DNA from: Candidatus Pedobacter colombiensis
GTDB lineage: Bacteria > Bacteroidota > Bacteroidia > Sphingobacteriales > Sphingobacteriaceae
Length of the DNA stretch: 64,000 nucleotides
Assembly (NCBI GenBank): GCA_029202485.1
Contig: CP119313.1
Coordinates: 1,302,001 to 1,366,000 of the forward strand
Direction of reading: 5' to 3'
The position numbers and the translations under genes are program-made. Positions within the stretch are counted from its first letter, which is position 1; each line of letters starts with the position of its first letter. Shown piece by piece: positions 27,399-35,747 of this stretch. Below the pieces are notes generated by a model, which searched no databases, had not been told where the DNA came from, and was given only the letters and a program-made list of their open reading frames with translations.

Positions 27399-27430
27399 AG
27401 CCTGTATCATGTTCATGGTACAGGCTTTTG
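27399..27430 (+). terminator. Terminator after yajC
   Basis: AGCCTGTA (27399-27406) pairs with TACAGGCT (27419-27426), with additional inner CAT/ATG pairing, followed by TTTTG and another T-run. Confidence 0.7.
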
Positions 27431-27513
27431 CTTTTATGTACACTTTGTCTGCATTAATGATATCATGATGATGTATATCATCAGAGTAGTAGATTATTTG
27501 TATTTTTACAGCG

Positions 27514-28461
27514 ATGCCGTTTATAAGACTGACAAAAATAGAACGAAAACGATTCCTCGTTTTCATCACCTGCCTGCTTCTTGCAATTGCAGCGTGGCTA
27601 TTTATGGCTTTAAATGATAAATACCCTTATACGGTTAAAACGGTTTTAAAATACAATAACATTCCTCAAAAGAAGGCATTTCATCCTTTACAGTCTGATA
27701 CGGTAGATCTGCAAGTAGAAGGAACCGGATGGCAATTGCTATTTTCGCGGTTACGCATCAAGCCTCAATCTATTGCCATTAGTCTGGAAAAGCTAAACAA
27801 CAGAAATTTCATCCTTTTCTCCGAACAATTGATCAATGTAAACAGACAGCTGGAAACTTCACAGAAAATCAAATCCGTGAAACCCGATACCCTATACTTT
27901 GATTTTTCACCAAAGACCGTAAAAAGAGTCCCTGTTAAGCTGGTATCTGATATTAATTTTGTAAAACAATACGGGATTTTTAGCCATATCGAGATTACCC
28001 CCAGCTATGTAACGATTTCCGGGCCCGAGCAGGAGTTGGAAAAGATAAACCAATGGAAAACAGATTCCTTAAATTTTGATGATGTTCAGTCTACCATTAA
28101 AGGTATGGTAGCAATGACGCAAAGCAAAATGAAGAATGTTAGTATTTTTCCTGCAAGTGTAGAGGTTAAGGTGCCTGTTGATGAGTTTACAGAAAAGGTA
28201 CTTGAAGTTCCTTTAAAGATTATCAATAATAACGAGTATTATAATGTTAAACTCTACCCAAAGAAGGTGAAAGTTACCTTTTTAGTAGCCCTTTCAAAAT
28301 ACAATCAGGTGAGTGAAGATTTTATAGAGGCGGTTGTAGATATGAATGAATGGAAAAACCTTAAGCATAATAGATTAAGGGTTAGGGTGGTGCGTTTCCC
28401 GGATTTTTGTAAATTGGTTCAGGTCGCACCGGGAAAAGTTGATTTTATTATTGAAAAGTGA
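27514..28461 (+). CDS. YbbR-like domain protein
   Basis: The 315-aa product has an N-terminal membrane anchor (about 12-32, FLVFITCLLLAIAAWLFMAL) and extracytoplasmic YbbR-like beta repeats (for example VPVKLVSDINFVKQYGIF and VTISGPEQELEKI, repeated later as EVPLKIINNNEYYNVKLYPKKVKVTFL). In other bacteria YbbR (CdaR) regulates the CdaA cyclase; no cdaA is adjacent here, so that link is not supported. The stop overlaps the coaE start by one base (TGATG). Confidence 0.8.
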   Translation: MPFIRLTKIERKRFLVFITCLLLAIAAWLFMALNDKYPYTVKTVLKYNNIPQKKAFHPLQSDTVDLQVEGTGWQLLFSRLRIKPQSIAISLEKLNNRNFILFSEQLINVNRQLETSQKIKSVKPDTLYFDFSPKTVKRVPVKLVSDINFVKQYGIFSHIEITPSYVTISGPEQELEKINQWKTDSLNFDDVQSTIKGMVAMTQSKMKNVSIFPASVEVKVPVDEFTEKVLEVPLKIINNNEYYNVKLYPKKVKVTFLVALSKYNQVSEDFIEAVVDMNEWKNLKHNRLRVRVVRFPDFCKLVQVAPGKVDFIIEK

Positions 28462-29057
28462 TGTTGAAGATAGGAATTACAGGAGGAATAGGCAGTGGTA
28501 AGACAACAATCTGTAAAGTATTTGAGACTTTGGGAATACCTGTGTTTTATGCCGATACTGTAGCCAAACAGATTATGGTGAGCGATGATATCCTGATAAA
28601 AGGTGTAAAAGCTGCTTTTGGAGAAGAAAGCTATACCATAGACGGGACATTAAATAATAAATACATTGCTGGCATTGTGTTTAACAATGCCATAGAACTT
28701 GCCAAATTAAATGAGTTGGTACATCCGGCAGTATTTAGAGCATTTGACAATTGGGTTAAGGACATTCCTGCATCAATACCCTATATACTTAAAGAAGCAG
28801 CTTTGCTATTCGAAAGTGGATCGTACAAGATGTGCGATCAGAATATCCTGGTAATTGCCCCCGAAGAAACCAGGTTACAGCGCGTAATGCAACGGGATGG
28901 GGTAACAGCTGCGCAGGTAAAAGCACGTATGGATAAACAAATGTCCGACGGAGAAAAAGCCAAACTGGCCGACCATATTATTAATAACAACGAAACAGAA
29001 TCATTGATCATTCAAGTGACCCGCTTACATCAACTGTTTTTAAATACACCTAAATGA
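28461..29057 (+). CDS. coaE: Dephospho-CoA kinase
   Basis: The 198-aa product starts from the ATG at 28461, which overlaps the ybbR stop; a GTG one codon earlier is also in frame. The P-loop GGIGSGKTT is at about 8-16, followed by FETLGIPVFYADTVAKQIM. LNNKYIAGIVFNN, LNELVHPAVFRAF and the QRVMQRDG lid are CoaE signatures. It phosphorylates dephospho-CoA in the last step of CoA synthesis. The stop overlaps the next gene by ATGA. Confidence 0.94.
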   Translation: MLKIGITGGIGSGKTTICKVFETLGIPVFYADTVAKQIMVSDDILIKGVKAAFGEESYTIDGTLNNKYIAGIVFNNAIELAKLNELVHPAVFRAFDNWVKDIPASIPYILKEAALLFESGSYKMCDQNILVIAPEETRLQRVMQRDGVTAAQVKARMDKQMSDGEKAKLADHIINNNETESLIIQVTRLHQLFLNTPK

Positions 29058-29995
29058 TACTTGATGATTTTATTGTAGTGACCAAAACAGGCTTGTTTTG
29101 TAGCTATGGGGATTTCTATTTGGATCCCAAAGAAATAGTGAAAAATGCGGTAATTTCCCATGCGCATGGCGATCATGCCATTGGTGGAAACCTGAATGTA
29201 TATTGCACAGAGGCTACTGCGCTGTTTATGAAACACCGCTATAGAAAGTTTGCAGGTGGCGAATTTCATTTAAAAAGCTATTACGAGGAATTTGAGCTCA
29301 ATGGAGTCAGGATTAGTTTTGTGCCTGCCGGGCATATATTGGGCTCCGCACAAGTTTTAATGGAATACAGGGGCGTAAAATACCTTTATACCGGGGATTA
29401 TAAGCTGCAGCCGGATAAGACCTGCGAACCTATCGAATTTGTAACGGCAGATGTACTGATTACCGAAACTACTTTTGCCGACCCTGGTACCCAACATCCG
29501 GTCGCAGAAGAGGAAATTCTGAAGCTAAATAGCACCAAGACCAACATTATGCTAGGCGCTTATGCTTTAGGGAAATGTCAGCGATTAATTAGTTTAATGA
29601 ATGACCATTGTATAGAAAAAAGGATACTGGTGCATCACAGTATGCTGCCCTTTGTAAAGATCTACGAACAAATGGGCATAAACCTTGGCCCTTACGAACC
29701 ATATGACCGTAAGGTAATGAAGAACAACCTTACCAATATGGTATATCTGGTGCCTCCAATGGTATTCAAAAGCTACTTTAAAGCCATTAATGTGATCAGG
29801 GTATTTGCTACAGGTTGGAAACACCTGCAAAATAACAATGAGATTCAATTGTATATTTCTGACCATGCCGATTGGAATGATATCCTTTTTACAATAGAAA
29901 AAGTAAAACCATCACAAATCTGGACCAATCATGGGAGTGGTGTACAATTGAAAAATCATTTTGAAGGAAGTTTGGTCGTTAAATTGCTTAATTGA
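29054..29995 (+). CDS. Metallo-beta-lactamase-fold exonuclease-like protein
   Basis: The 313-aa product has the metal motif HAHGDH (His36, His38, Asp40, His41), then AGHILGSAQVLMEY and YTGDY, which are beta-CASP-like RNA/DNA nuclease signatures. A later DHADW supplies another metal His. It resembles the DNA-ligase-associated exonuclease and mRNA 3'-processing-like family. No ligase lies beside it. It overlaps coaE by 4 bp and the following small gene by 1 bp, so the three are translated together. Confidence 0.8.
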   Translation: MILDDFIVVTKTGLFCSYGDFYLDPKEIVKNAVISHAHGDHAIGGNLNVYCTEATALFMKHRYRKFAGGEFHLKSYYEEFELNGVRISFVPAGHILGSAQVLMEYRGVKYLYTGDYKLQPDKTCEPIEFVTADVLITETTFADPGTQHPVAEEEILKLNSTKTNIMLGAYALGKCQRLISLMNDHCIEKRILVHHSMLPFVKIYEQMGINLGPYEPYDRKVMKNNLTNMVYLVPPMVFKSYFKAINVIRVFATGWKHLQNNNEIQLYISDHADWNDILFTIEKVKPSQIWTNHGSGVQLKNHFEGSLVVKLLN

Positions 29996-30153
29996 TGAAA
30001 GAAGGGGAAGACTATTATTTTAATGATGATGGTTTAATGGTGTTTACTGCAGCATATCATCTCAAGCGAGGATATTGTTGTAAAAATAAATGTAAACACT
30101 GTCCCTGGGGCTTCGGAAAGAAAAAATCAAAGAAATCCGGAGAAGAAACATAA
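29995..30153 (+). CDS. Small Cys-rich DUF5522 family protein
   Basis: This 52-codon gene begins with the ATG that overlaps the MBL nuclease stop (TGATG). It reads MKEGEDYYFNDDGLMVFT, then YHLKRGYCC..KCKHCPWGF. The conserved YHL.RGyCC..xC.HCP pattern is that of DUF5522, a short family widespread in Bacteroidota. Four Cys spaced CC-x3-C-x2-C suggest a metal site. The Lys-rich tail may contact nucleic acid, and the coupling to a nuclease gene fits this, but the function is unknown. Confidence 0.82.
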   Translation: MKEGEDYYFNDDGLMVFTAAYHLKRGYCCKNKCKHCPWGFGKKKSKKSGEET

Positions 30154-30164
30154 AGAAATAAAAG

Positions 30165-30614
30165 ATGGAGCTGCAGAAAGAAACGAAAACTTCCCGATTT
30201 GAAAGTATACACCAGAAAGTAGTAGTGAATGTTTTGTTTACATATGGATGGTGTAATGATCAGTTAAAACAAGTCGTATCGCCTTACGACATCACTATTC
30301 AGCAGTTCAATATTTTACGGATTCTAAGAGGCCAGTATCCAAATCCTTCCACCATTAATCTGTTAAGATCAAGGTTGCTGGATAAAATGTCTGATGCCTC
30401 AAGAATTGTAGATCGCCTGGTTCAGAAGGAGCTTGCATTAAAGGAGATGAATCCTGACGATAAAAGAGCTGTCGACATTCTAATCTCCCAAAAAGGACTA
30501 GCCCTCCTCAAACAGATGGACGGAGAAATAGACCTTTCCGCTATGACTGCCTCAAATTTAACACCTGGAGAAGCCGAAATGTTAAATGTTTTGCTCGATA
30601 AAATGAGAGGTTAG
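30165..30614 (+). CDS. MarR family transcriptional regulator
   Basis: The 149-aa product has a winged-helix core (about 35-115): VVSPYDITIQQFNILRILRG, then SRLLDKMSDASRIVDRLVQKELALKEMNPDDKRAVDILISQKG, with the wing DDKR typical of MarR. It is 12 bp after the DUF5522 gene and may be in its operon. Its stop codon overlaps the stop of the convergent ZIP gene. The ligand and target are unknown. Confidence 0.9.
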   Translation: MELQKETKTSRFESIHQKVVVNVLFTYGWCNDQLKQVVSPYDITIQQFNILRILRGQYPNPSTINLLRSRLLDKMSDASRIVDRLVQKELALKEMNPDDKRAVDILISQKGLALLKQMDGEIDLSAMTASNLTPGEAEMLNVLLDKMRG

Positions 30615-31345
30615 TGTGCATGGTGACTGTGTCCGGAGGTGTAAAAACCGATCAAAGCTATCCCGACACCCAATAATACTGCAATCATTTTACGCTTACT
30701 TACCTTGTGATCAACACTCGATTCGAATAGGATAGTAGTAGAGATATGTAAAAATATACCAATCACTATACCCATAATTTTATTGAAATATTCCTCTATA
30801 CCCCCGATGGTACCCGTACTCAGGCCGTAACTCACATAAAAACCAAGCGGTGCCATAATCGCAAAAATACTGATGAAAAATACAATACTGTTTCTGCTAA
30901 AATGACTCTGTAAAAGGATACTAGCCAATGCAAATGCAGCAGGAATATGATGCAACGCAATGCCATAAATCAATGCATTGTGCTGGTCCTTAGCCACAGG
31001 CATTCCTTCAAGGAAAGCATGTAAGCATAAACTGACCATAATGCCATAAGGGAATATCTTATTTTCGTTGTGCTTGTGGATGTGTCCATGTTCAACACCT
31101 TCCGAAAACTGTTCAAGCACAATTTGTAATAAAAAGCCTATTAAAATAAATAAGCCTATATCTTCATGATCCGGTCCACTATAAGCATCCGGTATTAAAT
31201 GTAAAACAGTAATTGCAAATAAATATGCACCACTAAAGGAGAGAATTAATTTGAGCAGTTTAGATTTGTCACTTTTAACTAAAAAGATGGCTGTGCCCCC
31301 TAAAAAAGCACTGAAAAATAAAACGACTAGTTTCCAGATTTCCAT
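30611..31345 (-). CDS. ZIP family divalent metal transporter
   Basis: The 244-aa product has about eight predicted membrane helices, a His-rich loop (EGVEHGHIHKHNENK) and the ZIP helix IV/V motifs LHAFLEGMPVA and LHHIPAAFALASIL with metal-binding His and Glu. It should import zinc or a related metal. It is the last gene of an operon with a PAP2 phosphatase and a methyltransferase, its start overlapping the upstream stop by one base. It ends SGHSHHAH. Regulation by the convergent MarR gene is not supported. Confidence 0.88.
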   Translation of the reverse strand: MEIWKLVVLFFSAFLGGTAIFLVKSDKSKLLKLILSFSGAYLFAITVLHLIPDAYSGPDHEDIGLFILIGFLLQIVLEQFSEGVEHGHIHKHNENKIFPYGIMVSLCLHAFLEGMPVAKDQHNALIYGIALHHIPAAFALASILLQSHFSRNSIVFFISIFAIMAPLGFYVSYGLSTGTIGGIEEYFNKIMGIVIGIFLHISTTILFESSVDHKVSKRKMIAVLLGVGIALIGFYTSGHSHHAH

Positions 31346-31908
31346 TATGATTTCGGTTGTATTTTTCTATAAATGAACGCGGTAAATATGCCTATGGTAG
31401 TGCCTAAAACAGCGCCCACAATAGTGTCGATGGGATAATGTACGCCTACGTAGATTTGGGAAAAAGAAATGATAAATGCCCAAAATAAACCTATTGGCAA
31501 AATAGGTTTCCACTTGTCGTAAAACACAAAAATGAGAAATACAGCAATGGCAAAATGATTGGTGGCATGAGCCGAAGGAAAACTATATCCGCTGCCGCAA
31601 GGCACCCGTCTGATGATCTCATCCGCAAGACTAATGTCGTTACAAGGCCTGATACGTGCAACAAAAGGTTTAATCAGTCTAGAGGCAATTAAATCGCCAA
31701 GCGCAAAAGTTGCCAGAAGCATTCCTATAATGTAAGCCCCCTTTTTTTTATACTCTACAAAGCAAAATACCAGGATAAATAAATACAGAGGAGCCCAGAA
31801 ATACCTGTTACGCATCAAAGGTAGCAGCCAATCAAAAAATGGATTGGCCATTCCCCTGTGGATCTTTAAAAACAGCTCAACATCAAATTGTTGTAAGCTT
31901 TCTATCAT
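31345..31908 (-). CDS. PAP2 family membrane phosphatase
   Basis: The 187-aa product has about five membrane helices and the three acid-phosphatase motifs: KPFVARIRP (KX6RP), PSAHATNH (PSGH-like) and SQIYVGVHYPID (SRX5HX3D-like, with Gln for Arg). The nucleophilic His and acid/base His are kept. Likely substrates are undecaprenyl diphosphate or lipid phosphates. It overlaps the upstream methyltransferase gene by 4 bp (ATGA). Confidence 0.88.
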   Translation of the reverse strand: MIESLQQFDVELFLKIHRGMANPFFDWLLPLMRNRYFWAPLYLFILVFCFVEYKKKGAYIIGMLLATFALGDLIASRLIKPFVARIRPCNDISLADEIIRRVPCGSGYSFPSAHATNHFAIAVFLIFVFYDKWKPILPIGLFWAFIISFSQIYVGVHYPIDTIVGAVLGTTIGIFTAFIYRKIQPKS

Positions 31909-32636
31909 ACCTTTTTGCAGATTAATATCAAACGATCGGATTTGTTTTTATCAAATTCTTCTAAAGCATAGCTGCCAAATTTGGCGGTAATCTGTAAGCC
32001 ACTCTTTGCAAACATCCTTTCAAAGTCTGCCAGTTCAAAAGCCTGTACACGCTCTTCAAAAGCATAAGGTTTATCGCGGTGCTCAAAATTGATGTGCTTA
32101 ATGATCTTACCATTAGCCACAAACTTACTCAGATGAAATTCAATGCCCTCAATAGTCTTGGTTTCCTTATGTGTAAGGTTTTTAATGATCTTTTGTGTGT
32201 TAAAATAATCGATCACCAAAGTCCCATCCGCCTTTAATCCTTTTCTAAAAGATTTTAAAGCATTTACATGGTCCTTCTCCGTATCAAAATAACCAAAACT
32301 GGTAAACAAGTTCAGCGCGATGTCGAAGTAATTGATGAAACATAACTTCCGCATGTCATGAACAAAAAAGTGAAGGTGCTTTTGTTCAAATTGTTGCGCA
32401 TATTTAATACTCTGCTCCGAAAGGTCTATACCTGTTACATCATAACCCTTTTTGTTGAGATAGATGGCATGTCGGCCTCGGCCACAGGCGATATCCAGGA
32501 TTCTGGATTCAGCAGCAGGCTTTAAATAAGCCGATAAATTGTCAATTAGAAATTCAGCCTCAGCATCATTACGTTGACTGTAAAGAATATGATAATAAGG
32601 CGAGTTGAACCAATATTGAAACCATTTGCGCTGCAT
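31905..32636 (-). CDS. Class I SAM-dependent methyltransferase
   Basis: The 243-aa product has motif I ILDIACGRGRHAIYL, then GYDVTGIDLSEQSIKYA, FDIALNLFTSFGYFD and LKADGTLVIDYFN, a standard Rossmann methyltransferase. The substrate is not recognisable; the fold variant resembles small-molecule methyltransferases. It is the first gene of the operon with PAP2 and ZIP. On the minus strand a perfect -7 box TATATTTG lies at plus 32668-32675. Confidence 0.85.
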   Translation of the reverse strand: MQRKWFQYWFNSPYYHILYSQRNDAEAEFLIDNLSAYLKPAAESRILDIACGRGRHAIYLNKKGYDVTGIDLSEQSIKYAQQFEQKHLHFFVHDMRKLCFINYFDIALNLFTSFGYFDTEKDHVNALKSFRKGLKADGTLVIDYFNTQKIIKNLTHKETKTIEGIEFHLSKFVANGKIIKHINFEHRDKPYAFEERVQAFELADFERMFAKSGLQITAKFGSYALEEFDKNKSDRLILICKKV

Positions 32637-32667
32637 AGAGCCAGTATTTTTGATGTTTAGAAAAAGA

Positions 32668-32675
32668 CAAATATA
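32668..32675 (-). promoter_or_regulatory. -7 box for the methyltransferase/PAP2/ZIP operon
   Basis: TATATTTG on the minus strand is an exact TAnnTTTG match 32 bp before the start codon. No clear -33 box is visible at 19-22 nt. Confidence 0.4.
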
Positions 32676-32702
32676 GTGTTTTGGTTAGCAACCGATGAGA
32701 TT

Positions 32703-32745
32703 ATTATTATAGTAAATGCAATTTAACTGCATTTACTATAATAAT
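32703..32745. promoter_or_regulatory. Perfect 18-bp inverted repeat between divergent operons
   Basis: Positions 32703-32720 and 32728-32745 are perfect reverse complements around a 7-nt spacer (ATTTAAC). The element lies upstream of both divergent transcription units and just before the glmM promoter box, so an operator or RNA hairpin is more likely than a terminator. Confidence 0.6.
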
Positions 32746-32781
32746 GACTAAAGTTAAATAATCGGTTCCCTGATTTTTTCT

Positions 32782-32789
32782 TATTTTTG
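32782..32789 (+). promoter_or_regulatory. -7 box for glmM
   Basis: TATTTTTG is an exact TAnnTTTG match 16 bp before the TTG start codon, implying a short 5' leader. Confidence 0.45.
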
Positions 32790-32805
32790 AAGAAAACTGA
32801 ATAAC

Positions 32806-34194
32806 TTGACACTAATAAAATCTATCTCCGGTATCAGGGGCACGATTGGCGGCGTTGCCGGCAACGGTTTAACCCCCATAGACATTGTAAAATTCACAGC
32901 AGCTTACGGCTCATGGGTAATTGACAAAACCAGCATTAAAAAGATTGTTCTTGGTCGTGATGCCAGGATTTCTGGTGAAATGGTGAATAACCTTGTTATA
33001 GGAACCCTGCAAGGATTAGGTATCGAAGTAATAGACCTTGGTTTATCTACAACACCAACGGTAGAAATTGCTGTTCCTATGGAAAAGGCAGGTGGTGGGA
33101 TCATTTTAACCGCAAGTCACAATCCAAAACAATGGAATGCCCTTAAATTATTAAACGATAAAGGTGAATTTATTAGTGATGCAGATGGAAAAGAAGTGTT
33201 GGAGATCGCTGAAAAATCTGAATTTGAATTCGCCGATGTAGATAGCCTTGGGAAAGTAATTCCAAATGATACTTATCTGCAAAAACATATAGACATTATC
33301 CTGGCGTTGCCATTGGTTGATGTAGAGGCTATAAAAAAAGCTAATTTTAAGATAGCCATTGACTGTGTAAACTCTACAGGAGGAATATTTGTCCCGGCTT
33401 TATTAAAAGCTTTAGGAGTAGAGACCGTATATGAGTTATATTGTGAACCTAATGGTCATTTTCCGCATAATCCTGAACCACTGCCGGAAAATTTAACTGA
33501 AATTGCTAAAGTAGTACAGAGCAAACAAGCTGATTTAGGTATTGTAGTTGATCCGGATGTAGACCGTTTGTGCTTTGTTTGTGAAGATGGTGAGATGTTT
33601 GGCGAAGAGTATACACTTGTGGCAGTTGCCGATTATATCCTTCAAAATACACCAGGTAATGCGGTATCTAACCTGTCTTCGACAAGGGCATTGCGTGATG
33701 TTACCGAAAGAGCAGGTGGTGAATACCATGCATCAGCAGTAGGTGAGGTAAATGTTGTAAACCAGATGAAAGCAACAAATGCAGTGATTGGCGGTGAAGG
33801 TAATGGGGGTATCATCTATCCAGAATTGCATTATGGTCGTGATGCTTTAGTGGGTATTGCATTGTTCTTAACACATCTGGCAAAATTTGGAAAGCCTATT
33901 TCTTTATTGCGTAAAAGCTATCCCGAATATTTCATTTCTAAAAATAAGATCACTTTAACGCCAGAGATGGATATCGATGCCTTATTGATTAAAGTACAGG
34001 AAAAATATAAAGATCAACCAAATACGACCATTGATGGATTGAAGATCGAATTTGATAAGGAATGGGTACACCTGCGCCGCTCTAACACCGAGCCAATTAT
34101 TCGCATTTATAGCGAGGCAGGAACCGAAACGGTAGCCGGGAACCTTGCTGAAAAGATCATATCTGATATTAAGGAAATATTAAAGTTGAACTAG
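32806..34194 (+). CDS. glmM: Phosphoglucosamine mutase
   Basis: The 462-aa product begins at a TTG codon; the next in-frame ATG lies well inside the first domain, so TTG is the likely start (TLIKSISGIRGTIGG). The phosphoserine loop TASHNPKQWN has Ser104. The metal loop is DPDVDRLCF, the sugar loop GEGNGGI and the phosphate-binding loop RRSNTEPIIRIY. It converts glucosamine-6-P to glucosamine-1-P for UDP-GlcNAc synthesis. A phosphoglucomutase/phosphomannomutase role cannot be ruled out. The cysteine desulfurase gene starts 5 bp after. Confidence 0.85.
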   Translation: MTLIKSISGIRGTIGGVAGNGLTPIDIVKFTAAYGSWVIDKTSIKKIVLGRDARISGEMVNNLVIGTLQGLGIEVIDLGLSTTPTVEIAVPMEKAGGGIILTASHNPKQWNALKLLNDKGEFISDADGKEVLEIAEKSEFEFADVDSLGKVIPNDTYLQKHIDIILALPLVDVEAIKKANFKIAIDCVNSTGGIFVPALLKALGVETVYELYCEPNGHFPHNPEPLPENLTEIAKVVQSKQADLGIVVDPDVDRLCFVCEDGEMFGEEYTLVAVADYILQNTPGNAVSNLSSTRALRDVTERAGGEYHASAVGEVNVVNQMKATNAVIGGEGNGGIIYPELHYGRDALVGIALFLTHLAKFGKPISLLRKSYPEYFISKNKITLTPEMDIDALLIKVQEKYKDQPNTTIDGLKIEFDKEWVHLRRSNTEPIIRIYSEAGTETVAGNLAEKIISDIKEILKLN

Positions 34195-34199
34195 GGGGA

Positions 34200-35348
34200 A
34201 TGGAAAGAATCTATTTAGACAATGCTGCAACCACACCTTTAGATAAGGAAGTAATGGCCGAAATGATGAATGTAATGAGCAATTATTACGGAAACCCTTC
34301 ATCTATTCATGCGCAGGGTCGCGAAGTACGCACCTTGATTGAAAAAGCAAGAAAAACGGTAGCCGGATTGTTAAATGCAACACCAGCCGAGATATTTTTT
34401 ACTTCAGGAGGTACAGAAGCTGATAATACAGCCATTCGTTGTGGTATCGCAGCATATAACATCAAACATGCCATCACTACTAAAATAGAACACCATGCGG
34501 TTGAACATACTTTAGATAGCCTGTTAAAGCAAGGTGTAATTGATAAGCTGAGTTTTGTAGACATTGATGAAAAAGGCAATATAGATTATAATCACCTCGA
34601 AGAGCTATTAAAAAACAATGAGCGTTCTTTCGTATCCTTAATGCATGCCAATAATGAATTGGGCACTTTAACGGATATAGAAAGGGTAGGAGATCTCTGT
34701 GAAACCTACAATGCCATATATCATTGCGACACGGTACAAACCATGGGGCATTATGTCCATGATGTAAGAAAGATGAAGGCACATTTTATTGTTTGTGCAG
34801 CTCATAAATTGCATGGACCTAAAGGTGTTGGTTTCTTATTTGTAAACCATAATGTTAAAATTAGTCCGATGATTTTTGGTGGAGCACAAGAACGTAATAT
34901 GCGTGGCGGTACCGAAAATGTATACGGAATTGTAGGCTTAGCCAAAGCGCTGGAAATTGCTTATGCAGAAATGGAGCTACACCAAAAACATATTCAGGAG
35001 CTGAAAAGCTATATGAAAGATAAGTTGGTTGCAGAAATACCAGGTATTGCCTTTAATGGAGAGACCGATCCGGACAAGAGTTTGTACACTGTATTGAATG
35101 TTTCTTTCCCTGAAATGGATATGGCAGATATGTTGTTGTTTAATCTGGATATTAATGGCGTTTCCGCTTCGGGGGGCAGTGCTTGCTCATCAGGATCAAA
35201 CATTGGTTCTCATGTGCTTACAGGCATTCATGCAGATCCAAATAGACCCTCTGTCCGCTTTTCCTTTAGTAAATACAATACCAAAGCAGAGCTTGATTTT
35301 GTCGTAGAAAAGTTAAAAGAAATTGTGGATAAAAACATCTCCGTTTAA
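34200..35348 (+). CDS. Cysteine desulfurase (NifS/IscS type)
   Basis: The 382-aa PLP enzyme starts MERIYLDNAATTPLD, then FTSGGTEADNTAIR, HCDTVQTMGH and the PLP-Lys motif AAHKLHGPKGVGFL. The catalytic Cys loop GGSACSSGSNIGSHVL is of the group I (NifS/IscS) type. It takes sulfur from cysteine for Fe-S clusters or tRNA thiolation. No iscU or fdx genes are adjacent. It is probably co-transcribed with glmM. Confidence 0.9.
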   Translation: MERIYLDNAATTPLDKEVMAEMMNVMSNYYGNPSSIHAQGREVRTLIEKARKTVAGLLNATPAEIFFTSGGTEADNTAIRCGIAAYNIKHAITTKIEHHAVEHTLDSLLKQGVIDKLSFVDIDEKGNIDYNHLEELLKNNERSFVSLMHANNELGTLTDIERVGDLCETYNAIYHCDTVQTMGHYVHDVRKMKAHFIVCAAHKLHGPKGVGFLFVNHNVKISPMIFGGAQERNMRGGTENVYGIVGLAKALEIAYAEMELHQKHIQELKSYMKDKLVAEIPGIAFNGETDPDKSLYTVLNVSFPEMDMADMLLFNLDINGVSASGGSACSSGSNIGSHVLTGIHADPNRPSVRFSFSKYNTKAELDFVVEKLKEIVDKNISV

Positions 35349-35420
35349 TCGAAACACAAAAAGTATCAGGATTGTTTATGGTATAGCAAACAGGATTTGT
35401 TAACATAAATACTTTTGATT

Positions 35421-35684
35421 ATGAAAACAATAAAAAAAGGTGAGGGCAAAAAAGTAGTATCCAAAAAAAAAGATCCCAAAGACGAAGCGCACGAAAGACA
35501 TGCTCACAGAAAAACTGTTTATAAGGAAACAGAAGAACTGATCAGTGAAAAAGAAGATGATAGCGGCGAAACTTCCTCTGTTGTGGATATGGGAAGGACA
35601 GATTTTATTATCAGACCAAAAAGAAAGAATAGGCCCCTGGGGTCTAGCCATGAACCTGGAACCATGCCAGGAAGAGATATATAA
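35421..35684 (+). CDS. Small basic hypothetical protein
   Basis: The 87-aa product starts from the ATG at 35421; an in-frame TTG two codons earlier is possible. It has a Lys-rich N-terminal third (KKGEGKKVVSKKKDPKDEA), an acidic middle (EELISEKEDDSGE) and a C-terminal stretch DFIIRPKRKNRPLGSSHEPG. There is no signal peptide or membrane helix, and it is probably mostly disordered. A strong terminator 9 bp downstream supports it being a real transcript. I do not recognise the family. Confidence 0.6.
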   Translation: MKTIKKGEGKKVVSKKKDPKDEAHERHAHRKTVYKETEELISEKEDDSGETSSVVDMGRTDFIIRPKRKNRPLGSSHEPGTMPGRDI

Positions 35685-35692
35685 CCAGAGTT

Positions 35693-35733
35693 AAAAAAGA
35701 AGGGTTTGTGCAGCACACAAACCCTTCTTTTTT
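35693..35733. terminator. Bidirectional terminator
   Basis: Arms 35693-35710 and 35716-35733 form a perfect 18-bp stem with A6/T6 ends and a 5-nt loop, between convergent genes. Confidence 0.92.
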
Positions 35734-35747
35734 ATATTACCTTAAAC

